Assembly: GCF_031624395.1 (NCBI RefSeq)
Contig: NZ_JAMQON010000001.1
Location: forward strand, 682,001-746,000
DNA: 64,000 nt
Reading direction: 5' to 3'
Source of the DNA: Halomicroarcula saliterrae
Lineage (GTDB): Archaea > Halobacteriota > Halobacteria > Halobacteriales > Haloarculaceae
Shown: one piece after another, positions 8,728 through 16,493 of the stretch
Position numbering within the stretch: the stretch's first letter is position 1
Layout: each line of letters begins with the position of its first letter
Translations under genes and position numbers: made by a program
Notes under the pieces: generated by a model
What the model saw: the letters and a program-made list of their open reading frames with translations, nothing else
The model's database searches: none
Told to the model about the DNA's origin: nothing

Positions 8728-8773
8728 CTTGCATATATGCAAGCCGGGTACTTAGTACTTTGCATATATGCAA
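8728..8773. promoter_or_regulatory. Twin operator-like palindromes
   Basis: CTTGCATATATGCAAG (8728-8743) is a perfect 16-bp palindrome. TTGCATATATGCAA (8760-8773) is a second, perfect over 14 bp. Their centres are about 31 bp apart, near three helical turns, which suits cooperative binding. They sit 13 bases before the start of the leftward gene and overlap its likely promoter. A candidate binder is the ribbon-helix-helix protein encoded at 8979. Confidence 0.75.
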
Positions 8774-8814
8774 GCCCGGGGCGGGTATGGTGGCCAGCAC
8801 CGCTCGCCGACCGC

Positions 8815-8970
8815 TCAGTCATCTTGGGCCTCCACGTAGACGCTCATGATGACGTCGAAGCCGTCGTGTTCGTCGACGACGTGGTCGACGGCGTGGTCGC
8901 GCCCGTCCAGCTCGGTCCCACAGATGCAATTCATCGGCGACCACCCGCAGTTATGGTCCTTGCAGGCCAT
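8815..8970 (-). CDS. 51-residue Cys-containing small protein
   Basis: A small frame between the palindromes and the divergent gene at 8979. The 51-residue product has four cysteines in its first 17 residues (Cys3, Cys8, Cys15, Cys17) and then an Asp/His/Val-rich region. Composition is haloarchaeal and unlike a shadow frame. The start lies only eight bases from the divergent ATG at 8979, so an internal ATG at 8934 may be used instead. A zinc-binding role is plausible but unproven. Confidence 0.55.
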   Translation of the reverse strand: MACKDHNCGWSPMNCICGTELDGRDHAVDHVVDEHDGFDVIMSVYVEAQDD

Positions 8971-8978
8971 CCGCCGGT

Positions 8979-9251
8979 ATGAGCGACAACGACAGCGGCG
9001 GCGGTGGTGGAACGACCATCGGCATCTGGGTCGGCGAGGACGACACGCTCGTCGAGGAGTTCGACAACGTCGTCGGGCATCGCCCCGATTACTCCCGCAG
9101 CGAGAGTATCAAGCAGGCGATGGACCTCTACGCCGATATCTGGGACATTCTCGACGGCACCGAGGGGTACGACCCCGCGGAGATCGACATCGACGCGTGG
9201 GTGCGACAGGCCGTTCTGGCACAAATCCGCGCCGAAGAGCGCGTCGAGTGA
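8979..9251 (+). CDS. Ribbon-helix-helix-like small DNA-binding protein
   Basis: A 90-residue protein on the strand opposite to its neighbours. After a Gly-rich tail, the segment TTIGIWVGEDD could form the ribbon strand, and DYSRSESIKQAMDLYADI the two helices of a CopG/RHH fold. The C-terminus is acidic and helical. Its lone divergent position beside twin palindromes is typical of an autoregulated viral repressor. The fold call is by pattern only. Confidence 0.65.
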   Translation: MSDNDSGGGGGTTIGIWVGEDDTLVEEFDNVVGHRPDYSRSESIKQAMDLYADIWDILDGTEGYDPAEIDIDAWVRQAVLAQIRAEERVE

Positions 9252-9298
9252 TGTGTCACGATTCTTGGACTTAAACCGTATAATGCTGGATTTTTCTA

Positions 9299-9658
9299 TC
9301 ATGCATCCACCTCGATGATGTCGCTGTAATCGTCCTTCCAGTCCTGCACGCGCTGAACGGCTCGTCTGCGCCGGTGCTCGGACTTGTGACAGAGCCAGCA
9401 GATGGCCACCAGGTTCAGTGGGTGGTTGTTGAGCGGGTCGCCGTCGCGATGGTGCACGTCGAACGGACCATCGCCGCCACAGGTCGGACACTCGTAGCTA
9501 TCGCGGTCGTACTCGTTCCAGTACCACTCGCGGGCCTGTGCCCGCGACTTGTTTCTGAGTCGGAACCGGGGCGTTGTAACGCAAAGGCCGGAGGCGTCGA
9601 AATCCGGCGCTGGCTCGCTGACGAACTCGGCCAGCGTCGCTTGTGCCTCGGCACTCAT
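9299..9658 (-). CDS. HNH endonuclease
   Basis: A 119-residue protein with a clear HNH core at about residues 55-98. CPTCG and CWLCH supply the structural zinc cysteines. DVHHRDGDPLNNHPLNLVAIC carries the catalytic HH and the Asn of the family. HNH nucleases are common in tailed viruses and may assist packaging or act as homing-type enzymes; here it lies in the early region, away from the terminase. It overlaps the upstream gene by ATGA. Confidence 0.88.
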   Translation of the reverse strand: MSAEAQATLAEFVSEPAPDFDASGLCVTTPRFRLRNKSRAQAREWYWNEYDRDSYECPTCGGDGPFDVHHRDGDPLNNHPLNLVAICWLCHKSEHRRRRAVQRVQDWKDDYSDIIEVDA

Positions 9659-9945
9659 CGCCGGACCTCCGGGGGTAGCGCGTGTTTGACGGCGTGATAC
9701 TCCTCACTCTCCAGCTCGCCAACGGCATAGACAGTCGCGATGACGTTGCCGTGCTCGACGAGCAACGTCTGACTGGCTCGGTGGTAGCGCACCTCGCCGC
9801 CCTGGAACGGCGCGCCGGCGTCGACGCGCTGGGCGTGCATCCAGGCGAGCTCCAGGACGGTACTGTCCTCGGGTGTGCGCTCGGCCCACCGGCGGACCGC
9901 GTGGGTGGTGACCGGCGGCAGGTCGTCCCACGACGTCGTCGCCAT
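9655..9945 (-). CDS. Hypothetical provirus protein, 96 aa
   Basis: Starts at ATG 9945, overlapping the stop of the upstream gene (TGATG), and ends in a four-base overlap with the HNH gene. The middle (VRYHRASQTLLVEHGNVIATVYAVGE) has alternating beta-strand character resembling small RelE/BrnT-like folds, but no active site is apparent. Part of the tightly packed leftward early operon. Confidence 0.7.
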   Translation of the reverse strand: MATTSWDDLPPVTTHAVRRWAERTPEDSTVLELAWMHAQRVDAGAPFQGGEVRYHRASQTLLVEHGNVIATVYAVGELESEEYHAVKHALPPEVRR

Positions 9946-10322
9946 CACTGGTCACCACCCGAAAGAACCTGCTCCTGACTCGCCTGAACCTCGGCAACGA
10001 ACTGCTCGATGATGGCCTCCTCAGCCATCGTCTCCAGCGCTGCGGCGGCGTCGCCCTGGCAGTGCCATCGCGTCAGCGCCTGCGGGTCGACATCGGCGAA
10101 CTCGACGATGGCTCCGAGCGTCGCGCCGTCGAAGGACTCGAACCACTCGTGTCCATCGAGGTACTCGCGGGCCCAGTTGCGAAGGTCGCCCGTCGACGCG
10201 TCGAAGCGGGTGTCGTCGTCTTTGGTCCACTCCAGCGCCATCCCCGACAGTTCGGAGTCGAACTCGGTCTTGGTGATTTTCAGCGCGTCGAGGACGCTGT
10301 CGTACTTCGTGCCGTCGACCAT
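9945..10322 (-). CDS. Hypothetical provirus protein, 125 aa
   Basis: An acidic, mostly helical protein without a recognised family. It has a single Cys and several Trp (ALEWTKDDD, RNWAREYLDGHEWF). It overlaps its upstream neighbour by one base and its downstream neighbour by TGATG, so it is translated as part of the operon. Confidence 0.7.
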   Translation of the reverse strand: MVDGTKYDSVLDALKITKTEFDSELSGMALEWTKDDDTRFDASTGDLRNWAREYLDGHEWFESFDGATLGAIVEFADVDPQALTRWHCQGDAAAALETMAEEAIIEQFVAEVQASQEQVLSGGDQ

Positions 10323-10807
10323 CAGGCGTCACCCTCCTCGTCGGGCCAGCTGCCAGTCTGTTCCCACTCCTCCCAGCAGTCGGCACAGCGGAGCGTGCCG
10401 TCGATCTGTTCCCAGCCGTCCTCGAGGCTGATGCACTCAGTGCTGCACCCGACGGTGTCGCAGGTTGGGACGTCGATGCCACCGTCGGTCATAAGGTCTG
10501 CCGGGTCGTCGGCGCCACACTCGCGGGTGAGATGGTACAGCGGCTTCTCGCCGACGGGCCAGCACCACCCCGCCGGGACGAACATCCGGATAACGTCCTC
10601 GTGGTGAAAGAACTGCCGCTCGGTGTGGGTGCCGTCCGATAGCTCGTACAGGTGGTCGTCGCCGTCGTGGTCGGTCAGGCGCTTGGTGACGTGCCAGAGC
10701 TTACGGCCAGTATCGAGACGGGGGTCGTACAGAACACATCCGAGGCCGAGCTCCCAGTCGTGGGTGCGGCGGTCGACGACGTCGTAGGTGTTACCCTCAC
10801 TCGCCAT
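10322..10807 (-). CDS. Zinc-ribbon protein (161 aa) with paralogous Cys-rich C-terminus
   Basis: The N-terminal 90 residues look beta-rich (GCVLYDPRLDTGRKLWHVTKR). Residues about 113-156 form a Cys-rich unit with the pattern TCDTVGCSTEC, LEDG, DGTLRCADCW and GSWPDEE. The same pattern appears at the N-terminus of the protein encoded at 12024-12773, so the two share a paralogous metal-binding module. The function is unknown; viral zinc ribbons often mediate protein or nucleic-acid contacts. Confidence 0.72.
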   Translation of the reverse strand: MASEGNTYDVVDRRTHDWELGLGCVLYDPRLDTGRKLWHVTKRLTDHDGDDHLYELSDGTHTERQFFHHEDVIRMFVPAGWCWPVGEKPLYHLTRECGADDPADLMTDGGIDVPTCDTVGCSTECISLEDGWEQIDGTLRCADCWEEWEQTGSWPDEEGDA

Positions 10808-11168
10808 CGGGCATCACCTCCTCGACGTCGGCGTTACCGTCGACGGTCTCACACGCAGCCGCGATTCCGGCGTAGCCGGCGACGTCGCGGTCGTGGTCAA
10901 CGTCGTACTCCCCGACAGCTCCTCGCGAGAGTTTGACCAGTTGCATCATCCGGGCGACGTCGGCGCCGGTCAGCTCGGCTTCGGGGCCGATGAGACCGTG
11001 GCCGCGCAGGTACCACGCCCACGCATGGGCGATGTGTTCCTGATTCTCGACCGCGTCGCCGTGGCTGTCGCGGGACTCGGTGACGAGGTCGACCGTGTCT
11101 TCAAGGAGGCCGCCGGCGAGTGCGTCGCCGGACGGCATCTCTCGGTTGGTCGGCTCGTCACTCGCCAT
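10797..11168 (-). CDS. DUF6378-like phage protein
   Basis: A 123-residue helical protein starting at ATG 11168, eleven bases inside the end of the upstream gene. It has the phage pattern I associate with DUF6378: HGDAVENQEHIAHAWAWYL (His/Asn and aromatic helix), then LTGADVARMMQLVKLSR, then a short tract ending DVAGYAGIAAA. Such proteins occur near nucleotide-metabolism genes of tailed phages; the biochemical role is unknown. Family assignment is from memory of the pattern. Confidence 0.68.
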   Translation of the reverse strand: MASDEPTNREMPSGDALAGGLLEDTVDLVTESRDSHGDAVENQEHIAHAWAWYLRGHGLIGPEAELTGADVARMMQLVKLSRGAVGEYDVDHDRDVAGYAGIAAACETVDGNADVEEVMPDGE

Positions 11169-12024
11169 CGGACTCACCCCCGGTCTCGGTGACCGTATCG
11201 AGGTCCTCGATGGTGGTCTGGGAGTCGTCCTCCTCGGCCTCCTCTTCGAGCTTATCCTCGCAGACGATGCAGTGACCGTCGTCGTTGGTGTCGGTATCGC
11301 GACCACACCGAACGCACGAGTCAGAGTCGCCACCGCTCCCGAGCTCGTCCTCGTCTTCGTAGCAGTGGGGCAGTATCTCCTCCGCGACGAACTGGACGGC
11401 GTTGCTCGCCACATCGCAGTTGTACAGGGCGACGTAGCCGCTCTGGTAGACGACGCCCCGCATGACCGTGCCGTCCCAGAACCGGCCGAACCCGAGACCG
11501 ATGGTCGCGGGCTCGCTGCTCCGGGCGTTGTCGTGGTAGTCGATGCTTGACCCCTCGCCGTCGATATCCTCCGCGGCGTTGAGCCACGTGGTGTCGAGCT
11601 CGTCGGCGTCGTCCCAGTGAGTGTGCAGACCCTCGACGTCGATGTACTGGGCTCGGGGCTCCTGTCCGGTGCGGCTGTAGAACAGCCCGACCGGGAAGTC
11701 ACCGAACTCGGTCCCTTCGACCGAGGAGGCTAGGATGATGCCGGTCCCGGTGACGTCGGCGACCCAGTCGATGTGCATCTTCTCATTCTGCTCGCGGCGC
11801 TCCGTGATGAGGGACTTCGTGTCCTTGTTCGCGACCGTCGCGACCTCGGGGACGTCGACCTCCTTGACGATGCTGGCGGCAGCCTCACCCGACTGGACGG
11901 TGCCATCGCCGAACGTCTGTTGGTGGGCATGAACATCCAGCGCGGGGAGTCGGCCGTTCCGGAACCACGTCTCCAGCGGTTCGTCGGCGGTGTCGTCTAG
12001 AACGAACAGCGTGCCAGCAATCAT
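11158..12024 (-). CDS. Hypothetical provirus protein with C-terminal zinc ribbon
   Basis: A 288-residue protein. Residues 1-215 are a mixed alpha/beta region without a recognised motif. A zinc ribbon CVRCGRDTDTNDDGHCIVC follows at about residues 238-256, then an acidic tail. It overlaps both neighbours. The length and central position suggest one of the main early functions, but no catalytic motif could be named. Confidence 0.7.
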   Translation of the reverse strand: MIAGTLFVLDDTADEPLETWFRNGRLPALDVHAHQQTFGDGTVQSGEAAASIVKEVDVPEVATVANKDTKSLITERREQNEKMHIDWVADVTGTGIILASSVEGTEFGDFPVGLFYSRTGQEPRAQYIDVEGLHTHWDDADELDTTWLNAAEDIDGEGSSIDYHDNARSSEPATIGLGFGRFWDGTVMRGVVYQSGYVALYNCDVASNAVQFVAEEILPHCYEDEDELGSGGDSDSCVRCGRDTDTNDDGHCIVCEDKLEEEAEEDDSQTTIEDLDTVTETGGESDGE

Positions 12025-12773
12025 CAGTCGTCACCCCCCTTCGGACCGCTGGCGTCAGTGACTTCGTCGTAGACGCCGACGGCGTGACAGAACACACGTG
12101 CTCGTGCCGGCCGGACGTTGAGCGCCTTCGCGACATCGCCGAGGTAGCTGTGCCCGGTCTTCTGGGTACCGTCGGCCGTCTCGACAGCCTCGCGCACATC
12201 GTCGGCAGTCAGCCCGACCGGCAGTTCGTCGTCGCCGTCGGACTCGTCCGGATCACCGTCGGCCTCCTCCTGGACGTCGTCCTCGTCGATGGGGTCGCCG
12301 ACGCGGTGGCTGTCGTCCGCGGCGTCCCCGATCGGGTCGAGGACGACCACGCCGCCGTCGGTGCGGGCTTGCACCTCGTCGCCGGCAGCCAGTCCCAACA
12401 GGTCGACAGCGGGCTTGCCCAGCTGGGTCGTTCGCGAAATTGCGTAGTCAGGCCATTCGTCACTATCGCCGCCAACGAGTTCGTATCGGCCTTGGCGCTC
12501 CCGGATGTGGAGGCGGTCGGCCCCGTCAGCGGCGAGGTAGTCCGTAACCTCACTCCCGATGACCAGCGTCAGCGTGCTGTAGTCTCGGACGTCGTAGGTT
12601 CCCAGCGTTCGACTCTCGCCGGGCCACTCGCCGTGCTGGCGGTAGTGGTCCCAGCATCCGGCGCATCGCATCTTCCCGTCGCGCTGGACACTCCCGTCGC
12701 CCAACTCCGGGCAGTGGGTGTCACACCCGACGGTCTGGCAGGTCAGCCGGTCAGTGGCTTGGGCGCTACTCAT
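12024..12773 (-). CDS. Zinc module, AbrB-like region and winged-helix-like C-terminus
   Basis: The first 45 residues carry the Cys-rich module TCQTVGCDTHC...RCAGCW...GEWPGE, paralogous to the end of the 10322-10807 protein. The centre (TTQLGKPAVDLLGLAAGDE, then GGVVVLDPIG) resembles an AbrB-type swapped-hairpin domain. After an acidic linker, the C-terminus (LTADDVREAVETADG...LGDVAKALNVRPARARVF) looks like a helix-turn-helix. A transcriptional regulator is inferred. The ATG at 12773 is chosen; 12779 is an alternative. The start lies inside the upstream gene. Confidence 0.68.
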   Translation of the reverse strand: MSSAQATDRLTCQTVGCDTHCPELGDGSVQRDGKMRCAGCWDHYRQHGEWPGESRTLGTYDVRDYSTLTLVIGSEVTDYLAADGADRLHIRERQGRYELVGGDSDEWPDYAISRTTQLGKPAVDLLGLAAGDEVQARTDGGVVVLDPIGDAADDSHRVGDPIDEDDVQEEADGDPDESDGDDELPVGLTADDVREAVETADGTQKTGHSYLGDVAKALNVRPARARVFCHAVGVYDEVTDASGPKGGDD

Positions 12774-13173
12774 CGACATCACCACCGACGACGGTGTCCT
12801 CACGCGGGAGCAGCTCGGGCCGGCCGCGAGCGTCGACAACGCTGCGGACTCCAGTCGCAGTCGTCCGCTTCGGCGCGGTGAGCACCTCGTCAGTCGGCGC
12901 ATTGTACCGATAAAGCGACCCGTCGCGCACGTACACGAACACGTCGGTGCCGTGGCTGTCCGCCGGCCAGCGCGCGACTATGGAGGGCACCTGCTCCAGC
13001 GTCCGGCAGTAGTCCTGCACGGAGGGTGCCGCTCGGGCCCACTCGCCGTGGGCGTTGAGCACGCGGATGACTGCGGGGTCCGGGTTGTCGAGCAGCGCAT
13101 CGCAGAGGGCGTTCCCGACGACGTCGTCGGGCGCGAGCTCGCGGGCGTCGTCGGCCTCGTGGAGTGGGTTCAT
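12766..13173 (-). CDS. Hypothetical provirus protein, 135 aa
   Basis: A mixed alpha/beta protein. The segment GTDVFVYVRDGSLYRYNAP suggests a short beta-sheet, and the N-terminal half is helical. It starts in ATGA overlap with the upstream gene and runs into the next. No family recognised. Confidence 0.68.
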   Translation of the reverse strand: MNPLHEADDARELAPDDVVGNALCDALLDNPDPAVIRVLNAHGEWARAAPSVQDYCRTLEQVPSIVARWPADSHGTDVFVYVRDGSLYRYNAPTDEVLTAPKRTTATGVRSVVDARGRPELLPREDTVVGGDVDE

Positions 13174-13523
13174 ACCAGCGCACCGCCGAAAACTACGCCC
13201 ATTCCAAGGGTGAACATGCCCAGTAAGAACCCGAAGACCTTCTCGTCGTTACTGAGCCCGCTCCACCACGATTCGACTGCGTTCGGGAGCGGTGGGAGCC
13301 GTGCCGGACCCTCGTCGACGCAGTGCGGACACAGCCTGCCGTGACTGTAGTCTTTGAGCTTGACACGGTCGTAGTCCCGGTAGCTTCGCGTGATCTCTCC
13401 ACCGTAGTCACCGACAAAGACGTGCTTTGCCTCGGTGTCGAGCACCTCGTTGCCACAGGAGGTACACTCGACGGTCGCGTAGGTGACCTCGCCGTGGGCG
13501 GTGAGGTCGGTTCGCTCGGGCAT
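13170..13523 (-). CDS. Zinc-ribbon protein with C-terminal membrane segment
   Basis: A 117-residue protein. A zinc ribbon is formed by CTSCG (about 20-24) and CPHC (about 65-68). A proline-rich linker leads to one hydrophobic helix at the C-terminus (VFGFLLGMFTLGMGVVFGGALV). The architecture suggests a tail-anchored membrane protein presenting a metal-binding domain to the cytoplasm. It starts at ATG 13523, overlapping the stop of a tiny upstream gene by one base. Confidence 0.7.
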   Translation of the reverse strand: MPERTDLTAHGEVTYATVECTSCGNEVLDTEAKHVFVGDYGGEITRSYRDYDRVKLKDYSHGRLCPHCVDEGPARLPPLPNAVESWWSGLSNDEKVFGFLLGMFTLGMGVVFGGALV

Positions 13524-13675
13524 CACGCACCACCCCGCGAGTTCTGCACGGTCTCGATACGCGCCTTCGCACGCTCCAGCTTGACCAGCACCTCGTCGAG
13601 GTCGGCGTCGGTGACGGTGACGATGGCCAGCTCGACGGCGTCGTCCAGTCGCTCCTGGACCTTCTCCGCGCTCAT
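13523..13675 (-). CDS. 50-residue helical small protein
   Basis: A 50-codon gene lying exactly between two coupled genes. Its stop TGA shares one base with the next ATG, and its ATG overlaps the upstream stop. The product is a single amphipathic helix of about 45 residues with regular Leu/Val/Ala spacing (VQERLDDAVELAIVTV and LVKLERAKARIETVQ), probably a coiled coil. The operon fit makes it a real gene. Function unknown. Confidence 0.7.
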   Translation of the reverse strand: MSAEKVQERLDDAVELAIVTVTDADLDEVLVKLERAKARIETVQNSRGGA

Positions 13676-13998
13676 GCCTCACCACCGTCCTGGTCCCACG
13701 CGAAATCGTGGTCGACGCCGACATCGCCGTTGAGGAGTTTGGTCCCCAGCGACTCTTGGCCGCCGGACACCGCGGTCCCGAGCACGCACCGCTTGCACGG
13801 CGCGAACCCGTGGTCGTGACACCACCCACGAGTGCGCTCGCGGGTCTCGGTCGCTTGGGCCAGGTGGGCGCAGTCGGCGTCGGGGTCGTGATAGCAGGAC
13901 TGGCGGCCGTTGTTGATGACCTGCAGGACGGTGTCCTCGCGGTCGCCGTCGTCGGCGGCGATGCGTTCCTCGCGCTCGTCGACGCTGAGCGTCGGCAT
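13672..13998 (-). CDS. Cys/His-rich hypothetical protein
   Basis: A 108-residue protein starting at ATG 13998 inside TGATG. It carries a Cys/His cluster (CYHDPDADCAHL and GWCHDHGFAPCKRC) typical of haloarchaeal small zinc proteins. Its N-terminus is acidic. It belongs to the packed early operon and no family is recognised. Confidence 0.7.
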   Translation of the reverse strand: MPTLSVDEREERIAADDGDREDTVLQVINNGRQSCYHDPDADCAHLAQATETRERTRGWCHDHGFAPCKRCVLGTAVSGGQESLGTKLLNGDVGVDHDFAWDQDGGEA

Positions 13999-14531
13999 CA
14001 CGCATCACCCTCCCCGGCCGCGACCAGTTGGTCAGTCACGAGCGCCTCGGATGCGCGGCGCAGCCGTTCGCTGATGGCTTGACCAGACCGGTCGAAGTGG
14101 TCGGCGAGATCGTCAAGACTGCAGCGCCGGGGTACGTCGAAGTATCCCTTCCGGGCGGCGACCTGCAACGTCTCGCGTTGCTTGCGCGTCAGCGGGCTAG
14201 TGCCGAACTCTGCACGAAGCCAGTACTCCAACGGTTTCGACCGACCGTCCCAGTAGTACCAGTGGTGCTCAGCGAGCGCGTCGTTGTCCTTCAGCGCAGA
14301 AACGCTCGTATCGAAGTCGGCGTCGATGTCGAACGTCTCGACGGCCTGTGAAAACCCGGCGGCAAAGGCCTCCAGCAGACCATCGTTCAGCTCGTCTATC
14401 TTCGACTCGTCCTCGTCGTCCTCGAAGTTGTCCTCGGGGACGCCGTAGTAGTCCTCCTGGTGCTCGGTGCGCTCGCAGCCTCGGCACATCTGGCCCTGGC
14501 AGGCTGCCCCGCACTTCGTACAGGACGCCAT
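13998..14531 (-). CDS. HTH_10 (Bat-type) DNA-binding protein with N-terminal zinc finger
   Basis: A 177-residue protein. An N-terminal Cys4 finger (CTKCGAACQGQMCRGC) is followed by an acidic region. The C-terminal helix-turn-helix spans about 112-168 with the hallmark LTRKQRETLQVAARKGYFDVPR and ISERLRRASEAL of bacterio-opsin-activator-type regulators. A viral copy probably controls early or late genes. Start at 14531 overlaps the upstream stop by one base. Confidence 0.82.
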   Translation of the reverse strand: MASCTKCGAACQGQMCRGCERTEHQEDYYGVPEDNFEDDEDESKIDELNDGLLEAFAAGFSQAVETFDIDADFDTSVSALKDNDALAEHHWYYWDGRSKPLEYWLRAEFGTSPLTRKQRETLQVAARKGYFDVPRRCSLDDLADHFDRSGQAISERLRRASEALVTDQLVAAGEGDA

Positions 14532-14785
14532 CAGCGCACCTCCGTGACGTCGACCGCGGTGTCGCTCTGCAGCCATTCGGCACCCTCGACGACGGCGACC
14601 TCGGCGTTGGCGAACTGGACGACCTCGATAGCGTCGGCAAACGTCAGCGTGTGGCCGCACCGGTCCGTGACGATGGTCACGTCGGTGTCGGGGCCCGTGG
14701 GCTCGTTGCGCCGAGCTTCGTCGTACTCCTCGCACAGGTGCTGGGCTGCGCGCTCTTGGACGCCCTCGAAGTACGGCGACGCCAT
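14531..14785 (-). CDS. Hypothetical provirus protein, 84 aa
   Basis: A small acidic protein with beta-strand character in its second half (DVTIVTDRCGHTLTFADAIEVVQFANAEV is split as strand-turn-helix). One-base overlaps join it to both neighbours. No family recognised. Confidence 0.66.
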   Translation of the reverse strand: MASPYFEGVQERAAQHLCEEYDEARRNEPTGPDTDVTIVTDRCGHTLTFADAIEVVQFANAEVAVVEGAEWLQSDTAVDVTEVR

Positions 14786-14985
14786 CACAGCCCACCCCCA
14801 AACGGGTGGTTGTCCGCATCGTCGAGGAGACACTCCGCCGAACAGTAGTAGCGCGTCTCGCTGCAGACGTAGCTCGGCCCGTCCTCGGGGTTGAACACGG
14901 CAGCGATGTGGCCCTCGCCCTTGGGTGGGTCGTCGAACCCGGCGTCGTAGCCCAACTCCTCGCTGCAGTTGGAACAGTCCTGCAT
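14785..14985 (-). CDS. Small treble-clef/TRASH-like zinc protein
   Basis: A 66-residue protein with CSNCSEELGYD near the N-terminus and YVCSETRYYCSAECL near the C-terminus, the spacing of a treble-clef or TRASH-type zinc finger. The ATG at 14985 overlaps the upstream stop; a GTG at 14988 is an alternative. It is likely an adaptor or metal-binding protein; role unknown. Confidence 0.7.
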   Translation of the reverse strand: MQDCSNCSEELGYDAGFDDPPKGEGHIAAVFNPEDGPSYVCSETRYYCSAECLLDDADNHPFGGGL

Positions 14986-15938
14986 CACCGGTCACCCCCA
15001 GTCTCTAGAGCCACCGTCTCGACGATAGTCGCCTCGTCGCCGTCGACGACGATGTCGCCCCCCTCCAGCCCGTGGACCTCGACCTCGTCGGCGAGGTCAC
15101 GCAGTCGGCTGGCTATCTGGAGGCCGACGTCGAGGCCGCCGTCGGTCGCGATCTCCTCGTCAGGCTGGAGGTGCTCGGGAAGGTCGCCCAGACTGTCCGG
15201 GTCGACATCCTCCAGCACCACTCGGTTTTCGTTCTCGAAGGCGCACTGGCGACACTGGAATCCCACGATGAGGTGGAAATCGTCGCCGTCGAAGCTTGTC
15301 GAGTGGTCGAAATCGGCGTTGGGGTTGACCTGCCCGCACTGACGGCACTGCAGTAGCCCAGCCGCAGCCTGCTCGCCCGCGTCTTCGGCGTCGGTGTCTA
15401 TGGCACCGAAGGTGGCGCGCATCGGACAGTCGTCCTTCTCGTGGAGTCGGAGCTTCGTCAGCGTCCGGAAGGTCTCCCCGCAGGCGTCGCACTCGTGGCC
15501 CGATCCGTCGGTCATCGGCTGGCCGACGTCGTCGGGGTCCATCCGGTCGAGCTTGCCGGCGAGCCCCCGGCCGGGTGAATTGTGGCCACGGCGCTCGCGC
15601 TCGACGGGCTCGTCGAACGTCGTCCCGCAGCGCCGGCAGGCGTACTGCCCGGACGCTGGCCGGCCGCGCATGCCGTTGACCGAGCGGGATTTGATGCCCG
15701 CTTGGTCACACTCCGGACACACGAGGACCGTGTCGTCGTCAGCGTTATCCTCGTCGCGTCCGTCGGTACTGGTGGAGGGACGCGCCCCTACCGAAGTCCT
15801 CTGCGATGGGCTCGCGGTATCACGCGAGTCTGCTTTCTGAGAACCAGTCGGCTCGGGAGAATCATCGCCGCTCGTACGGCGGACTGTACTATCGTGGGTG
15901 GGCTCACTTTTAAGAGCCTCGTGTTTTATTCTACTCAT
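14985..15938 (-). CDS. Multi-zinc-finger protein, first gene of the early operon
   Basis: About 317 residues from ATG 15938. A basic, Ser/Thr-rich N-terminus precedes three Cys clusters. The first is CPEC...CRRCG; the second a C2H2-like finger CDACGETF...LRLHEKDDCP; the third CRQCGQVN...CRQCAFE. The C-terminus is acidic and helical. The arrangement suggests nucleic-acid binding. It is the promoter-proximal gene of the leftward operon, divergent from the phiH1-repressor-like gene, so it is likely under that repressor's control (inference). An in-frame ATG at 15971 is possible. Confidence 0.72.
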   Translation of the reverse strand: MSRIKHEALKSEPTHDSTVRRTSGDDSPEPTGSQKADSRDTASPSQRTSVGARPSTSTDGRDEDNADDDTVLVCPECDQAGIKSRSVNGMRGRPASGQYACRRCGTTFDEPVERERRGHNSPGRGLAGKLDRMDPDDVGQPMTDGSGHECDACGETFRTLTKLRLHEKDDCPMRATFGAIDTDAEDAGEQAAAGLLQCRQCGQVNPNADFDHSTSFDGDDFHLIVGFQCRQCAFENENRVVLEDVDPDSLGDLPEHLQPDEEIATDGGLDVGLQIASRLRDLADEVEVHGLEGGDIVVDGDEATIVETVALETGGDR

Positions 15939-16163
15939 GGTCGCTGAAACCTCGTAGTCGAGGCGACCCACCCCGGCGTGTCATCAGCACGTCGGGCCCT
16001 TACTCAGAGCCCGAAAGGGCGGGTCACTTACACCATTATAGCGGAAGCCTAATAACTTTAACTCAGGACTCTTGAGCCAGATAACGGGGATACATTGCTA
16101 GAGCACAGTATTGACGGTATACTAATAAGCATAGCTGTCCAACTCACAGGCATCGGTGGAGAT
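15939..16163. promoter_or_regulatory. Divergent control region between early operon and repressor
   Basis: An A+T-rich spacer between divergent genes. It contains the dyads CCTCG/CGAGG near 15951-15964 and GCCCTT/AAGGGC (15996-16020), plus TATA-like stretches near 16045 and 16125. The layout is that of a lysogeny switch, with the repressor gene facing the early operon. Confidence 0.6.
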
Positions 16164-16493
16164 ATGAGCGCTGTACCCCCACTCATGAACGAGAACATGC
16201 GAGAGCCCGCGGACTGGATGGTAGCGGTCGATGACCGAATTCTTGAGCTCGTGAAAGAGCACGGAAACCTGACACCCCGTGCTATCGACGAGTTCGGCGG
16301 GACCTCGTCCGACCACGCCAGCCGCCGGGCTGGCAAGCTTGTCAAGGCGGGGTTGCTCTACCGTATCACCCGCGGCCTCTACGGCATCACCGACGAAGGC
16401 GTTGCTTACCTCAACGAGGAGCTGGATGCTTCCAATCTCCCGCACCCCGATGACGTCGATGAGTTCCCACCCGACGAAGTCGACAAGGTCTGA
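16164..16493 (+). CDS. PhiH1-repressor-like winged-helix regulator
   Basis: A 109-residue protein from ATG 16164. It matches the haloarchaeal phiH1 repressor pattern: MREPADWM near the N-terminus, VDDRILELVKEHGNLTPRAI (helix 1-2), a recognition region around TSSDHASRRAGKLVKAGLL, a wing YRITRGLYGITDEG, then an acidic tail. In phage phiH the homologue maintains lysogeny by blocking early transcription. Its divergent position next to the early operon supports the same role. A second ATG at 16185 may be used. Confidence 0.85.
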   Translation: MSAVPPLMNENMREPADWMVAVDDRILELVKEHGNLTPRAIDEFGGTSSDHASRRAGKLVKAGLLYRITRGLYGITDEGVAYLNEELDASNLPHPDDVDEFPPDEVDKV

